From NCBI GenBank assembly GCA_943369485.1, contig CALRNH020000018.1, positions 1 through 49,327 of the forward strand: a stretch of 49,327 bases of DNA, written 5' to 3'. Below the pieces are notes generated by a model, which did no database searches, was not told the origin of the DNA, and saw only the letters and a list, made by a program, of their open reading frames with translations. A program made the translations under genes and the position numbers. The stretch comes from ATX-6F1 sp943369485 (GTDB lineage Bacteria > Cyanobacteriota > Cyanobacteriia > PCC-6307 > Cyanobiaceae). Shown here in pieces: positions 32,579 through 40,846 of the stretch (position 1 is the stretch's first letter; each line of letters opens with the position of its first letter).

Positions 32579-33076
32579 TCAGCCCTCCAGCAGGCTGCGC
32601 AGCATCCAGGCGGTTTTCTCGTGGATCTGCAGCCGCTGCGTGAGCAGATCAGCCGTGGGCTGATCGTTGGCCCCATCCGCTGTGGCGAAGACGCTGCGGG
32701 CGGTACGCGCCACCGCCTCATGGCCCTTCACCAGCTCGCGCACCATCTCCAGGGCGGCGGGCACGCCTTCTGTTTCGCTGATCGAGGCCAGCGCCGCGAA
32801 GCGGGCACCGCCGAAGGGGGCCGGAAAGCCCAGGGCGCGGATGCGCTCGGCGATCACGTCCAGGGAGGTCCAGAGCTCCGTGTACTGATCCATGAACATC
32901 AGGTGGAGCGTGTTGAACATCGGACCGGTCACGTTCCAGTGGAAGCCGTGGGTCTTGCCGTAAAGCACGTAGCTGTCCGCCAGCAGCCGGCCCAGCCCCT
33001 CGGCGATGGCCTGGCGCTGGTCGGAGGGGATGCCGATGTCGATCGGGGGGGCGTTAAGGCTGGAGGCGTGGGCCAT
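32579..33076 (-). CDS. dps: Dps-family ferritin-like protein
   Basis: Dps proteins form 12-subunit shells that oxidise and store iron and protect DNA during starvation or peroxide stress. The 165-residue protein carries THGFHWNVTGPMF and LWTSLDVIAERIRALG. By the usual spacing, ferroxidase ligands would be H46, H58, D73 and E77. The position normally occupied by Asp/Glu four residues after the second His is Met62 here, with Asp63 next to it, so the metal site may be altered. It lies between pyrG and aspS on the same strand with short gaps. Confidence 0.92.
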   Translation of the reverse strand: MAHASSLNAPPIDIGIPSDQRQAIAEGLGRLLADSYVLYGKTHGFHWNVTGPMFNTLHLMFMDQYTELWTSLDVIAERIRALGFPAPFGGARFAALASISETEGVPAALEMVRELVKGHEAVARTARSVFATADGANDQPTADLLTQRLQIHEKTAWMLRSLLEG

Positions 33077-33104
33077 CAGGGATCGCTGGGCGCAGTGACT
33101 AAGC

Positions 33105-35006
33105 CTATTGAGGATCCACCCAGGTGCTGGCCACGTGCAGTTCCGCCAGCTGCTTGGGGGAGACCCCGGCGGGGGCCGAGGTGAGCAGGCAGCGGGCCTG
33201 CTGGGTCTTGGGGAAGGCGATGGTGTCGCGGATCGATTCCTCGCCCGCCAGCAGCATCACGATGCGATCCACGCCAAAGGCCAGGCCGCCGTGGGGCGGG
33301 GCCCCCAGGTCCAGGGCTTCCAGAAGGAAGCCGAACTGCTGCTCCGCCTCCTCCAGGGGCAGGCCGATGGTCTGTAGCACCTGCCGCTGCAGGGCCGAAT
33401 CGTGGATGCGCAGGGAGCCGCCCCCCAGTTCCAGGCCGTTGAGCACTAGGTCGTAGGCCTGGGCGCGGGCCGTGGGCAGGGTCTGGGCCCAGCGCTCCGG
33501 ATCGCTGCCGAGGTCGTCGGCGTTGGGGGCGCAGAAGGGGTGGTGCAGCGCCTCCAGGCGGTTCTCGTCGGCGTTGAACTCGAACATCGGGAAGTCCACC
33601 ACCCAGAGGAATTTCCAACGCTCCTGCTCTGCTTTCTCAAGATCAGAGGTGTTGGACCTCCGCAGTACTTCGACAGGGTCCTTCGGATCTTTGGGAACCA
33701 GGCCCAGCTCCCGGGCCAGGAACTGGCGCACCCGATCGAGCGCCTTGTTGACCGTGGCGGTGTCGCCGGCACCGAACAGCAGCAGGGTGCCGGGCTCGGC
33801 GCAGGTGCGGCGCAGCAGCTCGGCCTTGCCCTCGGCCGAGAGGTTGTCCTTGATGGCGCCGATCGTGTCGATCTCGCCGTTCTCGCGTACGCGGATGAAA
33901 GCCAGCCCGCCGGCGCCGGCGGCGGTGGCCTCGCCGAACACGTCGCCGCCCGGCTTGATGCGCACGTTGCTGATGGCGTCGTTGCCGCCCGGCACGGCGA
34001 TAACCTTCACGGCGCCGCCGGCGGCCACCGCTCCGGAGAACACTTTGAAGCCGCTGGTGGCGACGATGTCGCTCACGTTCACCAGCTCCAGGCCATAGCG
34101 GGTGTCGGGGCGGTCGGTGCCGTAGCGCTCCATGGCCTCGGCCCAGGTGAGCCGGGGGAAGGGGCGGGGCAGCTCGATCCTCTTCACCTGCTTCCAGATG
34201 GCGGCGATCAGGCGTTCGTTCAGTTTCAGGATTTCCTCCTGGTCCAGGAAGCTGGTTTCGATGTCCAACTGGGTGAACTCGGGCTGGCGGTCGGCCCGCA
34301 GGTCTTCGTCGCGGAAACAGCGGGCTACCTGGTAGTAGCGCTCGATGCCGCCCACCATCAGCAGCTGCTTGAACAGCTGGGGCGACTGGGGCAGGGCGAA
34401 CCACTCGCCGCCGTTCACCCTTGAGGGCACTAGATAGTCGCGGGCGCCCTCGGGGGTAGAGCGGGTGAGGATCGGGGTTTCCACCTCGATGAACTCTTCT
34501 TTATTTAGGAATTGCCGAATCGCACGAAGAGTTTCATGGCGCATTCGCAAGTTTTCCTTCATGCGCTTGCGGCGCAGGTCCAGGTATCGGTGGCGCAGGC
34601 GCAGTTCCTCGCGCACGCTCTCGTCGTCGTGCACCGACACCGGGAACGGCAGGGTGCGCTTGACGGTGTTCAGAACCGTGATGGTCTCAGCCAGCACCTC
34701 TATCTTTCCAGTGGCCAGGCGCTCATTTTCCGATTCGTAGGGGCGGTAACGAACAAGTCCCTCGATCCGCACAACGGTCTCGCTGCGCAACTGCTCGGCC
34801 ACGGCGAAGACATATGGCCCCGAGTCGGGGTCAATGGTCACCTGCACAATGCCGGTCCGGTCGCGCAGGTCGATGAAGATCACCCCGCCGTGGTCCCGGC
34901 GCCGGTCCACCCATCCGAAGAGCTTTATCGGACTATTTTTGACATCTTTCGAAGAAAGTTTGCCGCATTTCTTTAAGCTACTTCTTCTGCTTCCGCTGGC
35001 GAGCAT
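33105..35006 (-). CDS. aspS: Aspartyl-tRNA synthetase
   Basis: This bacterial-type AspRS of 633 residues charges tRNA(Asp). The N-terminal OB fold includes LFGWVDRRRDHGGVIFIDLRDR; the class II catalytic core has FIEVETPILTRSTPEGARDY (motif 1), RCFRDEDLRADRQPEFTQLDIE (motif 2) and GLAFGVDRIVMLL (motif 3); the GAD insertion domain lies between motifs 2 and 3. It is somewhat longer than typical: an insertion of about 20 residues precedes WKFLWVVDFPMFEF. DNA for the first 190 codons and for that insertion is visibly more AT-rich than its surroundings, suggesting mosaic origin. It follows gcvT on the same strand. Confidence 0.96.
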   Translation of the reverse strand: MLASGSRRSSLKKCGKLSSKDVKNSPIKLFGWVDRRRDHGGVIFIDLRDRTGIVQVTIDPDSGPYVFAVAEQLRSETVVRIEGLVRYRPYESENERLATGKIEVLAETITVLNTVKRTLPFPVSVHDDESVREELRLRHRYLDLRRKRMKENLRMRHETLRAIRQFLNKEEFIEVETPILTRSTPEGARDYLVPSRVNGGEWFALPQSPQLFKQLLMVGGIERYYQVARCFRDEDLRADRQPEFTQLDIETSFLDQEEILKLNERLIAAIWKQVKRIELPRPFPRLTWAEAMERYGTDRPDTRYGLELVNVSDIVATSGFKVFSGAVAAGGAVKVIAVPGGNDAISNVRIKPGGDVFGEATAAGAGGLAFIRVRENGEIDTIGAIKDNLSAEGKAELLRRTCAEPGTLLLFGAGDTATVNKALDRVRQFLARELGLVPKDPKDPVEVLRRSNTSDLEKAEQERWKFLWVVDFPMFEFNADENRLEALHHPFCAPNADDLGSDPERWAQTLPTARAQAYDLVLNGLELGGGSLRIHDSALQRQVLQTIGLPLEEAEQQFGFLLEALDLGAPPHGGLAFGVDRIVMLLAGEESIRDTIAFPKTQQARCLLTSAPAGVSPKQLAELHVASTWVDPQ

Positions 35007-35060
35007 TGGTGGGCCGAGGGGAGAAAGGTGAGTTTCCCACAGGGCCCCTCTCGGCCTGCC

Positions 35061-36197
35061 TCAGGCGCGCCGGTAAAAGGGCCGCTTGACCACCAGCGCC
35101 GGTTCGGCCTTGCCGCGGATCTCCACCGCCAGCTCCGTGCCGGGCTTGGCGGCCGCGGCCGGCACGTAGGCCAGGGCGATCGCTTCCCCCAGGGTCGGTG
35201 ACCAGGTGCCGCTGGTGATCTCCCCCACCTCCTCGCCGCCCAGGAGCACCGGGTAGCCGTGGCGGGCGATGGCGCGGCCCGAGAGCTTGAGGCCCACCAG
35301 CCGGCGGCCCACCCCCTGGGCCGTCTGGCGCTCCAGGGCCTCGCGGCCGATGAAGCGTGCCGGCATCTCCAGGTGCACCAGCCAGCCCAGGGAGGCCTCG
35401 AGCGGGGTGGTGGTGGCGTCCATGTCGTTGCCGTAGAGATGCATCGCCGCCTCCAGGCGCAGGGTGTCGCGGGCGCCCAGGCCGCAGGGGCTCACCCCCT
35501 CCGCCAGCAGCTGCTGCCACAGGGCCAGACCCGCCTCACGCCCCAGCAGCAGCTCGAAGCCGTCTTCGCCGGTGTAGCCGGTGCGCCCCACGAACACGAG
35601 GGCCCCCTGGGCGGCGCCCGTGGCGCTGCCGGCCAGGGCCAGCTCCCGGTGGCCGAAGCGCGGCAGGCCGGAGAGATCGGCCCCGCTGAGGGCCTCCAGG
35701 CGCGCGGCCGCCTCCGGCCCCTGCAGGGCCAGCAGCACCCCGTCGCCTTTGCGGTCCACGATGTCGAACCCCTGGGGTTCCAGCTGGCTGCGGATCCAGG
35801 CGGTGTCGGCGTCGGCGCAGGCGGCGTTGATCACCAGCACCAGCTCATCGGTTTCGCCTTCGGGGCCCGCCACCCGGCCGCGGTCATAGACGATCAGATC
35901 GTCGCGGATGCCGCCCGCCTCGTTGAGCAGCACGGTGTAACACGCCTCGCTGGGGCCGATGCGGTGCAGATCGCTGGGCACCAGGGCTTGGAGGGCGTCC
36001 TTGACGCCGTCGCCGCGCAGGGTCAGCACCCCCATGTGGGAGATGTCGAAAACGCCGCAGCGCTCACGCACCGCCTTGTGTTCCTCCACCAGACCGGCGA
36101 ATTGCACCGCCATCTCCCAGCCGGCGAAGGGCACCAGGCGGCCGCCGGCGACGCGGGTGGCCTCGAACAGGGGCGTGCGCTGCAGGGCGTTGGCCAT
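35061..36197 (-). CDS. gcvT: Aminomethyltransferase (glycine cleavage T protein)
   Basis: GcvT takes the aminomethyl group from the lipoylated H protein and passes the methylene to tetrahydrofolate, releasing ammonia. In cyanobacteria this serves photorespiratory glycine. The 378-residue protein has LVPFAGWEMAVQFAG, GVFDISHMGVLTLRGDGV, the folate-site region GRTGYTGEDGFELLL, LGARDTLRLEAAMHLYGND, and EITSGTWSPTLGEAIALAYV near the end. It precedes aspS with a 54-base gap. No glycine riboswitch is recognisable upstream. Confidence 0.97.
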   Translation of the reverse strand: MANALQRTPLFEATRVAGGRLVPFAGWEMAVQFAGLVEEHKAVRERCGVFDISHMGVLTLRGDGVKDALQALVPSDLHRIGPSEACYTVLLNEAGGIRDDLIVYDRGRVAGPEGETDELVLVINAACADADTAWIRSQLEPQGFDIVDRKGDGVLLALQGPEAAARLEALSGADLSGLPRFGHRELALAGSATGAAQGALVFVGRTGYTGEDGFELLLGREAGLALWQQLLAEGVSPCGLGARDTLRLEAAMHLYGNDMDATTTPLEASLGWLVHLEMPARFIGREALERQTAQGVGRRLVGLKLSGRAIARHGYPVLLGGEEVGEITSGTWSPTLGEAIALAYVPAAAAKPGTELAVEIRGKAEPALVVKRPFYRRA

Positions 36198-36409
36198 GGC
36201 GGGGTCGGGCGCAGGGATGGGGCGGATCCTATGGAGGCCCCTGGCTGGATGGGGTCAGCCAGCGATGGATCGCCCCAGGGCTGGCTCAGACCAGATCCTT
36301 CAGGAACGGCGGGCGGAAGCAAATCCGAAGACTTCCCGCAGGTTCGGCTCTCACTCTGGTATTGGCGAACACTCCTCATTAAGTTGAGTGACCAAAAAAC
36401 CCCGCCTCG

Positions 36410-36670
36410 ATGGGCAAGCGCCCCAGCTGCCGCAGCTGTCTCCATTGCACGCCCCCCACGGCGGCGGCGATGGGCTGGTGCAAGCTGCGGCGCCTGGCGA
36501 TCCACCCCGAGCTCAGCGGGGAGTTCTGGTGCCACCACTGGACGCCGCTGCCGCCGCGGTTGCCCCATACCGGCCAGGAAGGCCTTGGCACCAGCCTCCC
36601 TGGCGCCGATGCCACCCCCCCTGGCGCCAGCCAGCAACTGGCGCTCACACCGCTGCTGGTGGAGGGCTGA
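36410..36670 (+). CDS. Hypothetical Cys-rich small protein
   Basis: I do not recognise a named family. The 86-residue frame starts at ATG 36410 and begins with a compact Cys pattern (C7, C10, C13, C24, C41). These cysteines, with GWCKLRRLAIHPELS and EFWCHHWTPLPPRLP, look like a small metal- or Fe-S-binding domain. The last 30 residues are low-complexity Pro/Gly/Ala. It lies on the strand opposite gcvT and speB, just upstream of the lone cyclic-nucleotide-binding gene. A competing minus-strand frame here lacks such features. Coding status is likely but unproven. Confidence 0.5.
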   Translation: MGKRPSCRSCLHCTPPTAAAMGWCKLRRLAIHPELSGEFWCHHWTPLPPRLPHTGQEGLGTSLPGADATPPGASQQLALTPLLVEG

Positions 36671-36778
36671 AACGGCTCGTCATCATTTCGGGGCCAGAAG
36701 GTGCTGATCGGCACTTGAAACGGCCACGGCGGGTGTCATGGTGGTTGATCATCCAAATTTCATTGCGGAGGTGGGTTA

Positions 36779-37177
36779 TTGGTCACGCTGCTGGCAAGCT
36801 CGACTCCTGCTGAACTCCTCGGCGCTCAGATCGACAGTGAGGTGCTCACGTTTCCCACGGCCACCCTTGTGTTCACCCCCGGTGAATCAGCCAACTCCAT
36901 CTATGCCGTACGCCGTGGAATTGTCGAATTGATGGGTGAACAGGGCGACACGTTGTGTTATCGCCCCGGTGAGCTGTTCAGTTATCAGGACATCGTCTGG
37001 AGTGAAGGCCCCTATCGCAACACGGCGGTGGCCCGAACGCCCGTGGAGTTGATCAGGCTCGACCGGCTGCGGTTCCTGAACCTGCTGCACAACCACCCCA
37101 CCCTGGCGGTTCATCTGATCGCCCAGCAGCACGATCGGTTGCGGGAGCAGCGCACCAGCGGCACCTGCTGCTACTGA
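36779..37177 (+). CDS. Lone cyclic-nucleotide-binding (Crp-like) domain protein
   Basis: This 132-residue protein has a Crp/Fnr-type sensory domain: TFPTATLVFTPGESANSIYAVRRGIVEL and YRPGELFSYQDIVWSEGPYRNTAVARTPVELIRLDR. It then ends with a short helix and GTCCY. The DNA-binding helix-turn-helix of Crp/Fnr proteins is absent. The start is TTG 36779, supported by GGAGG at 36767-36771 seven bases upstream. The canonical phosphate-binding R-S-A stretch for cAMP is not evident, so the ligand may differ. It is convergent with speB, with a seven-base overlap. Confidence 0.8.
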   Translation: MVTLLASSTPAELLGAQIDSEVLTFPTATLVFTPGESANSIYAVRRGIVELMGEQGDTLCYRPGELFSYQDIVWSEGPYRNTAVARTPVELIRLDRLRFLNLLHNHPTLAVHLIAQQHDRLREQRTSGTCCY

Positions 37178-38049
37178 GGCACCCGGTCCAGCAGCAGCAG
37201 CAGGCTGCGCACCACCTTGGCGGCCAGCACGGCGCTGACACCGGTGGGATCGAGCTGGGGTGCCAGCTCCACCACATCCGCCGCCACGAGCCGGTGCTGG
37301 CGCAGCTCCTCCACCAGGGCGGCGAAGTGGTGCCAGTGGAAGCCACCGGGTTCGGGGGTGCCCGTGCCCGGCAGCACCGCCGGATCGAACCAGTCCAGAT
37401 CCACCGTCAGATACAAGGGCCGTCCCCGCAGGGGGGCGAGGGCGGCGGTCAGGCCATCGAGGCCGATCAGGCGGCCGCTGCGACGCAGTTCGCTGAATTC
37501 CTCGCGCGTGCCGCTGCGAATCGCGATTTGCAGCAGGTCGCCACTGGGCAGCACCTCCAGGCAACGGCGCATGGCGCAGGCGTGGCTGTGGCGGGCCCCC
37601 AGCCACTGCTCGCGCAGGTCGGCATGGGCATCGAGCTGCACCAGCACCAGCTCCGGATGGCGTTCGGCCACCGCCGCCACCGCGCCGCTGCTGATCGAAT
37701 GTTCACCGCCCAGCATCAGGGGCTTGAGCCCAAGGCCCAGCACCGCACGGGTGGCGCGCCCCACGGCCTCCACCACGGGTTCGGGGGCACCGAAGGGGAT
37801 GTCGAGGGCGCCCAGATCGGCGATCGCGGCCTCCTCCAGGTCGAGCTCGAGCTGGGGGTCGTAGGTCTCCAGGCCGCTGCTCACCTCACGGATCGCCGCC
37901 GGTCCGAAACGCGCGCCGGGGCGGAAGGAGGTGGTGCCGTCGTAGGGCACCCCGAACAGGCCGACGCGGCAGTCGGCGGGGTCCCGGCGGCTGCCCATGT
38001 AGATGGCCCCGTCTTGATCGAACAGCCCCGTATCGAACAGCTGACTCAT
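37171..38049 (-). CDS. speB: Agmatinase (SpeB family ureohydrolase)
   Basis: SpeB hydrolyses agmatine to putrescine and urea. The 292-residue protein carries the ureohydrolase Mn-binding signatures: GGEHSISSGAV, VQLDAHADLREQW, and VDLDWFDPAVLPGTGTPEPGG. The start at ATG 38049 overlaps the speE stop as ATGA; a longer frame upstream lies inside speE. Together with speE it supplies spermidine from agmatine, and its urea product links to the Urt/Ure genes elsewhere in the window. Arginase cannot be fully excluded by sequence alone. Confidence 0.9.
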   Translation of the reverse strand: MSQLFDTGLFDQDGAIYMGSRRDPADCRVGLFGVPYDGTTSFRPGARFGPAAIREVSSGLETYDPQLELDLEEAAIADLGALDIPFGAPEPVVEAVGRATRAVLGLGLKPLMLGGEHSISSGAVAAVAERHPELVLVQLDAHADLREQWLGARHSHACAMRRCLEVLPSGDLLQIAIRSGTREEFSELRRSGRLIGLDGLTAALAPLRGRPLYLTVDLDWFDPAVLPGTGTPEPGGFHWHHFAALVEELRQHRLVAADVVELAPQLDPTGVSAVLAAKVVRSLLLLLDRVPQ

Positions 38050-38939
38050 CGGTTCAGCTCCCGCTCGATCGCCGCCGGCACCGCCTCGAAGGCGCCGCCT
38101 TGCCAGCGGGGGCTCCAGATCTCGCAGCCCGCCGCCACCGCTTCGGCCCGTTCCAGTTGGGGCGTGAGGTAGCGGGGGCCATCGACGGCGGCGAAGATCC
38201 AGCTCCACCAGCCGCTGGGGTACATCGGCACCCAGCCGTAGAGCGGATCGGCGTGGCCGAACACCTGCCGCAGCATGCGCACGGTGTCGATGTGCACGGC
38301 GCGGAAGGCCTCGGGGGATTCGCTCTGGGTGGCGAACACGCCCCCGGGCCTGAGCAGGCGGCGGCAGTGGCGGAAGAAGGCTTCGTTGAACAGGCCCTCG
38401 GCGGGGCCGGCGGGGTCGGAGCCATCGACGATCACCACGTCGTAGCTGGCGTCCGCGGCCGCGGCCACCCAGGCGATGCCGTCGCCGATCGTGAGTTGGA
38501 AGCGGGGGTCGCTCCAGGCCGTGGCCCCGAGGCTGGGCAGGTGCTCGCGGCAGAGCTCCACCACCAGCCCATCGATTTCCACCATGTCCAGCTGGCGCAC
38601 GCCGGGGTGGCGCAGCACCTCGCGGGCGGTGCCCCCATCGCCGCCGCCGATCACCAGCACGCGCTCGATCGAGGCGGCCGAGGTCAGGGCCGGATGCACC
38701 AGGGATTCGTGGTACTGCCGCTCCTGGCGCTCGGCGGTCATCCAGCAGCCATCCAGCAGCAGCGCCTTGCCGTAGGGCTCGCTGTCGATCACCGTCACCC
38801 TCTGGAAGGGGCTCTGGGTGTCCACCAGCACGGTGGCACGCATGCCGTAGCGGCAGCCGGCGTAGATCTCATCCACCCAGCCGTCGGTGGAGCGGCTGGG
38901 GGCGTGATCGCTGCCGGGTGAGGGGCTGGAGGAGCTCAA
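38046..38939 (-). CDS. speE: Spermidine synthase
   Basis: SpeE transfers the aminopropyl group of decarboxylated SAM to putrescine. The 297-residue protein has the N-terminal beta domain (SPFQRVTVIDSEPYGKALLLDG), the nucleotide-binding loop VLVIGGGDGGTAREVLRH, the acidic end of the next strand in DMVEIDG, and VIVDGSDPAGPAEGLF (conserved catalytic Asp). The N-terminal 18 residues are Ser/Pro-rich. The start is TTG 38939. It is translationally coupled to speB. Confidence 0.95.
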   Translation of the reverse strand: MSSSSPSPGSDHAPSRSTDGWVDEIYAGCRYGMRATVLVDTQSPFQRVTVIDSEPYGKALLLDGCWMTAERQERQYHESLVHPALTSAASIERVLVIGGGDGGTAREVLRHPGVRQLDMVEIDGLVVELCREHLPSLGATAWSDPRFQLTIGDGIAWVAAAADASYDVVIVDGSDPAGPAEGLFNEAFFRHCRRLLRPGGVFATQSESPEAFRAVHIDTVRMLRQVFGHADPLYGWVPMYPSGWWSWIFAAVDGPRYLTPQLERAEAVAAGCEIWSPRWQGGAFEAVPAAIERELNR

Positions 38940-38999
38940 GGGAGGCTGCGTGGTCGACTCGTCCCAGCTAAGCGGTTCACCGGTGTCGCCCCGCGCACG

Positions 39000-39851
39000 T
39001 CAGGGGCGGGCTTCCCCGGAGCTGAGAGCCTCCGCGCTGCCGGCCTCGGCGCGGATCGCGGCCTTGGCCTGCTGCCACAGGCCCTCGAGCCGCTCGATGC
39101 TCTGGCCTTCCAGCTCGCCCCCGAGGGCCTCCTCCACCCGGGCGAAGCGAGCCAGGAAGCGGCGGTTGGTGCCGGCGAGGCCTTCTTCGGGATCCAGATC
39201 GCACCAGCGGGCCACGTTCACCAGGGTGAACAGCAGGTCGCCGAGTTCGCTCTGGGCGTGGGCCCGATCGCCGCTGGCCACCGCTTCCCGCAGCTCCGCC
39301 AGCTCCTCCTCCACCTTCCCCCACACCCCCGCCATCGATTCCCACTCGAAGCCGGCCGCGGCGGCCTTGTTGGAGATGGTCATGGCCCCGCTCAGGGCCG
39401 ACTGGCCGCGGACCTGGGCACGCAGCCTGGCGCTGAGGCTGGCCGACCCTTCGCCGCGCTCGGCCCGCTCGGCCGCCTTGATCGCCTCCCAGCTGGCGGG
39501 GGAGCCGTTCTCCGGCTCAAACACGTGGGGATGACGCCGGATCAGCTTGGCGCTGATCCCCCGGGCCACCTGGGCCAGATCGAAGCGCCCCGCCTCAGCG
39601 GCGATGCGGGCGTGCAGCACCACCTGCAGCAGCAGGTCCCCCAGCTCTTCGCACAGGTGGGCGTCGTCCCCGTGGCGGATGGCATCGGCCACTTCGTGGG
39701 CCTCCTCGAGCACGTAGGGGATCAGCGAGCTGTGGGTCTGGCTGAGGTCCCAGGGGCAGCCGCCTTCGGGATCGCGCAGCTGGTCCACCACGGCCACCAG
39801 TTCAGCGAGGGCGTCGGTGGACGCGGGCCCAGGGGGAGGCGCGGAGCTCAT
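39000..39851 (-). CDS. mazG: Nucleoside triphosphate pyrophosphohydrolase MazG
   Basis: MazG removes pyrophosphate from (d)NTPs, including aberrant ones, and can influence ppGpp. The 283-residue protein has two MazG domains. The first has LRDPEGGCPWDLSQTHSSL, YVLEEAHEVADAI and LCEELGDLLLQVVLHARIA, with the E-x-x-E and E-x-x-D metal motifs. The second has VEEELAELREAV and ELGDLLFTLVNVARW. It lies 60 bases upstream of speE on the same strand, downstream of the DUF2227 gene. Confidence 0.95.
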   Translation of the reverse strand: MSSAPPPGPASTDALAELVAVVDQLRDPEGGCPWDLSQTHSSLIPYVLEEAHEVADAIRHGDDAHLCEELGDLLLQVVLHARIAAEAGRFDLAQVARGISAKLIRRHPHVFEPENGSPASWEAIKAAERAERGEGSASLSARLRAQVRGQSALSGAMTISNKAAAAGFEWESMAGVWGKVEEELAELREAVASGDRAHAQSELGDLLFTLVNVARWCDLDPEEGLAGTNRRFLARFARVEEALGGELEGQSIERLEGLWQQAKAAIRAEAGSAEALSSGEARP

Positions 39852-39881
39852 GGCGGTGGTCTGGGGGGAGCGCGAAGTCGC

Positions 39882-40460
39882 TCACCTTGGCATCGATCGG
39901 CGGCGACGGCGGCGCAGCGGGCCTGCCCGTCTGGGTCGGCTTCTTGGTCTGAACAGGTTTCTCGGTCTGAACAGCCGTGGCCGCCTGGGCATCGGATCGC
40001 CGTCCTGGAGCAGGTGCAGCCAGGCGCTGGCCTCCAGCCCCACCAGGGCCAGCAGCACCAAGGGCCGTTGCTGCTTCCAGAGCTGCTCGGCCGCCGCCAG
40101 GGCCCCGGCGGGGCCGGTCAGTTGATGGGCCAGCCCCAGGGGTTTCAGCACCAGGCCCAGGGCCAGCAGCAGCGCGCTCAGATACAGCAGACGCCCGGCG
40201 GTGCCGACCAACGGCGTATGGGAGAGCGAGGAGCGGTGGCGCAGCAGCTTGCGGTAGGGGAGCCAGAGCAGCGCCAGGGGGCCCCAGCGGCGGGTTGGAT
40301 TGGAGGGGGTGTCCAGGTCGGGGGAGAGCCAGAGACCCCCCACCAGAAAGCTGACCAGGGCCGTGGCCACACCCGATGGGCCCAAGGCCGGCCACCAGAG
40401 CAGGGCGAAGGGCAGGCTGAGCCGCAGGGTCAGGCGGTCGTGCTCGCGGCCGCTGGCCAT
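39882..40460 (-). CDS. DUF2227 putative metal-binding membrane protein
   Basis: This 192-residue protein starts MASGREHDRLTLRL and continues with GGLWLSPDLDTPSNPTRRWGPLALLWLPYRKLLRHRSSLSHTP, the DUF2227 pattern of conserved His and Asp residues that probably bind a metal. Two or three hydrophobic helices follow. The C-terminal 40 residues are Arg/Pro-rich and encoded partly by an 18-bp tandem repeat. It is three bases downstream of the small membrane gene and 30 bases upstream of mazG. Function unknown. Confidence 0.78.
   Translation of the reverse strand: MASGREHDRLTLRLSLPFALLWWPALGPSGVATALVSFLVGGLWLSPDLDTPSNPTRRWGPLALLWLPYRKLLRHRSSLSHTPLVGTAGRLLYLSALLLALGLVLKPLGLAHQLTGPAGALAAAEQLWKQQRPLVLLALVGLEASAWLHLLQDGDPMPRRPRLFRPRNLFRPRSRPRRAGPLRRRRRRSMPR
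39923..39976. repeat. Short tandem repeat, 18-bp period
   Basis: The unit TTCTTGGTCTGAACAGGT (39941-39958) is followed by a near copy TTCTCGGTCTGAACAGCC (39959-39976); a more diverged copy precedes them. The 18-bp period adds six residues per copy to the C-terminal tail of the DUF2227 protein, so copy number can change without a frameshift. Confidence 0.7.
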
Positions 40461-40463
40461 GGT

Positions 40464-40727
40464 TCAGGGCGTTTGGACTGGATCGGCTGCCGGATCGAGG
40501 GCGATGTGGTTCAGCAGGGTCGTGGTGAAGGCGAACAGCAGGAAGGGCAGCGAGAGCACAAGAATCACGCCCACCACCACCAGGGCATAGATCGGGCTGC
40601 TCGCTCCCATCAGCGCCATGCCGGCCGCCAGGCTCACGAAGATGACCACCATCCAGATCATGATCTGGCCGTAGATGTCCCCAAAGGTCAGGGTGCAGCG
40701 GAGCTGGTAGGCCTGGAGACGGTCCAT
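40464..40727 (-). CDS. Hypothetical small membrane protein
   Basis: This 87-residue protein starts at ATG 40727. It has a polar N-terminus (MDRLQAYQLRCTLTFGDI), two long hydrophobic helices (about residues 20-42 and 47-70) and a short acidic tail. I do not recognise a named family, but its composition and clean position ahead of the DUF2227 gene argue that it is real. It probably belongs to the same transcript as DUF2227 and mazG. Confidence 0.65.
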   Translation of the reverse strand: MDRLQAYQLRCTLTFGDIYGQIMIWMVVIFVSLAAGMALMGASSPIYALVVVGVILVLSLPFLLFAFTTTLLNHIALDPAADPVQTP

Positions 40728-40846
40728 GGGGATCAGATGGGGCTCTTCTTCAGCTAAGGCAGGCCGAGGCGGTTTGAATCAATCTGTCAACATCTGTTTT
40801 CAGTGTCCAGCCTGCTTAGCCTCAGCCCCATGCCACTGCTTCGGCC

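Noticed and set aside
36198..36409. Possible glycine riboswitch upstream of gcvT
   Set aside because: No tandem aptamer core or conserved glycine-riboswitch sequences are visible in the leader.
35259..36707. Plus-strand open frame of 482 codons across gcvT
   Set aside because: Overlaps an unambiguous gcvT; Gln/Gly/His-rich without motifs.
37171..38208. Longer SpeB starting near 38208
   Set aside because: The extra 53 residues are Arg/Gly noise inside speE; ATG 38049 overlaps the speE stop in the usual ATGA fashion.
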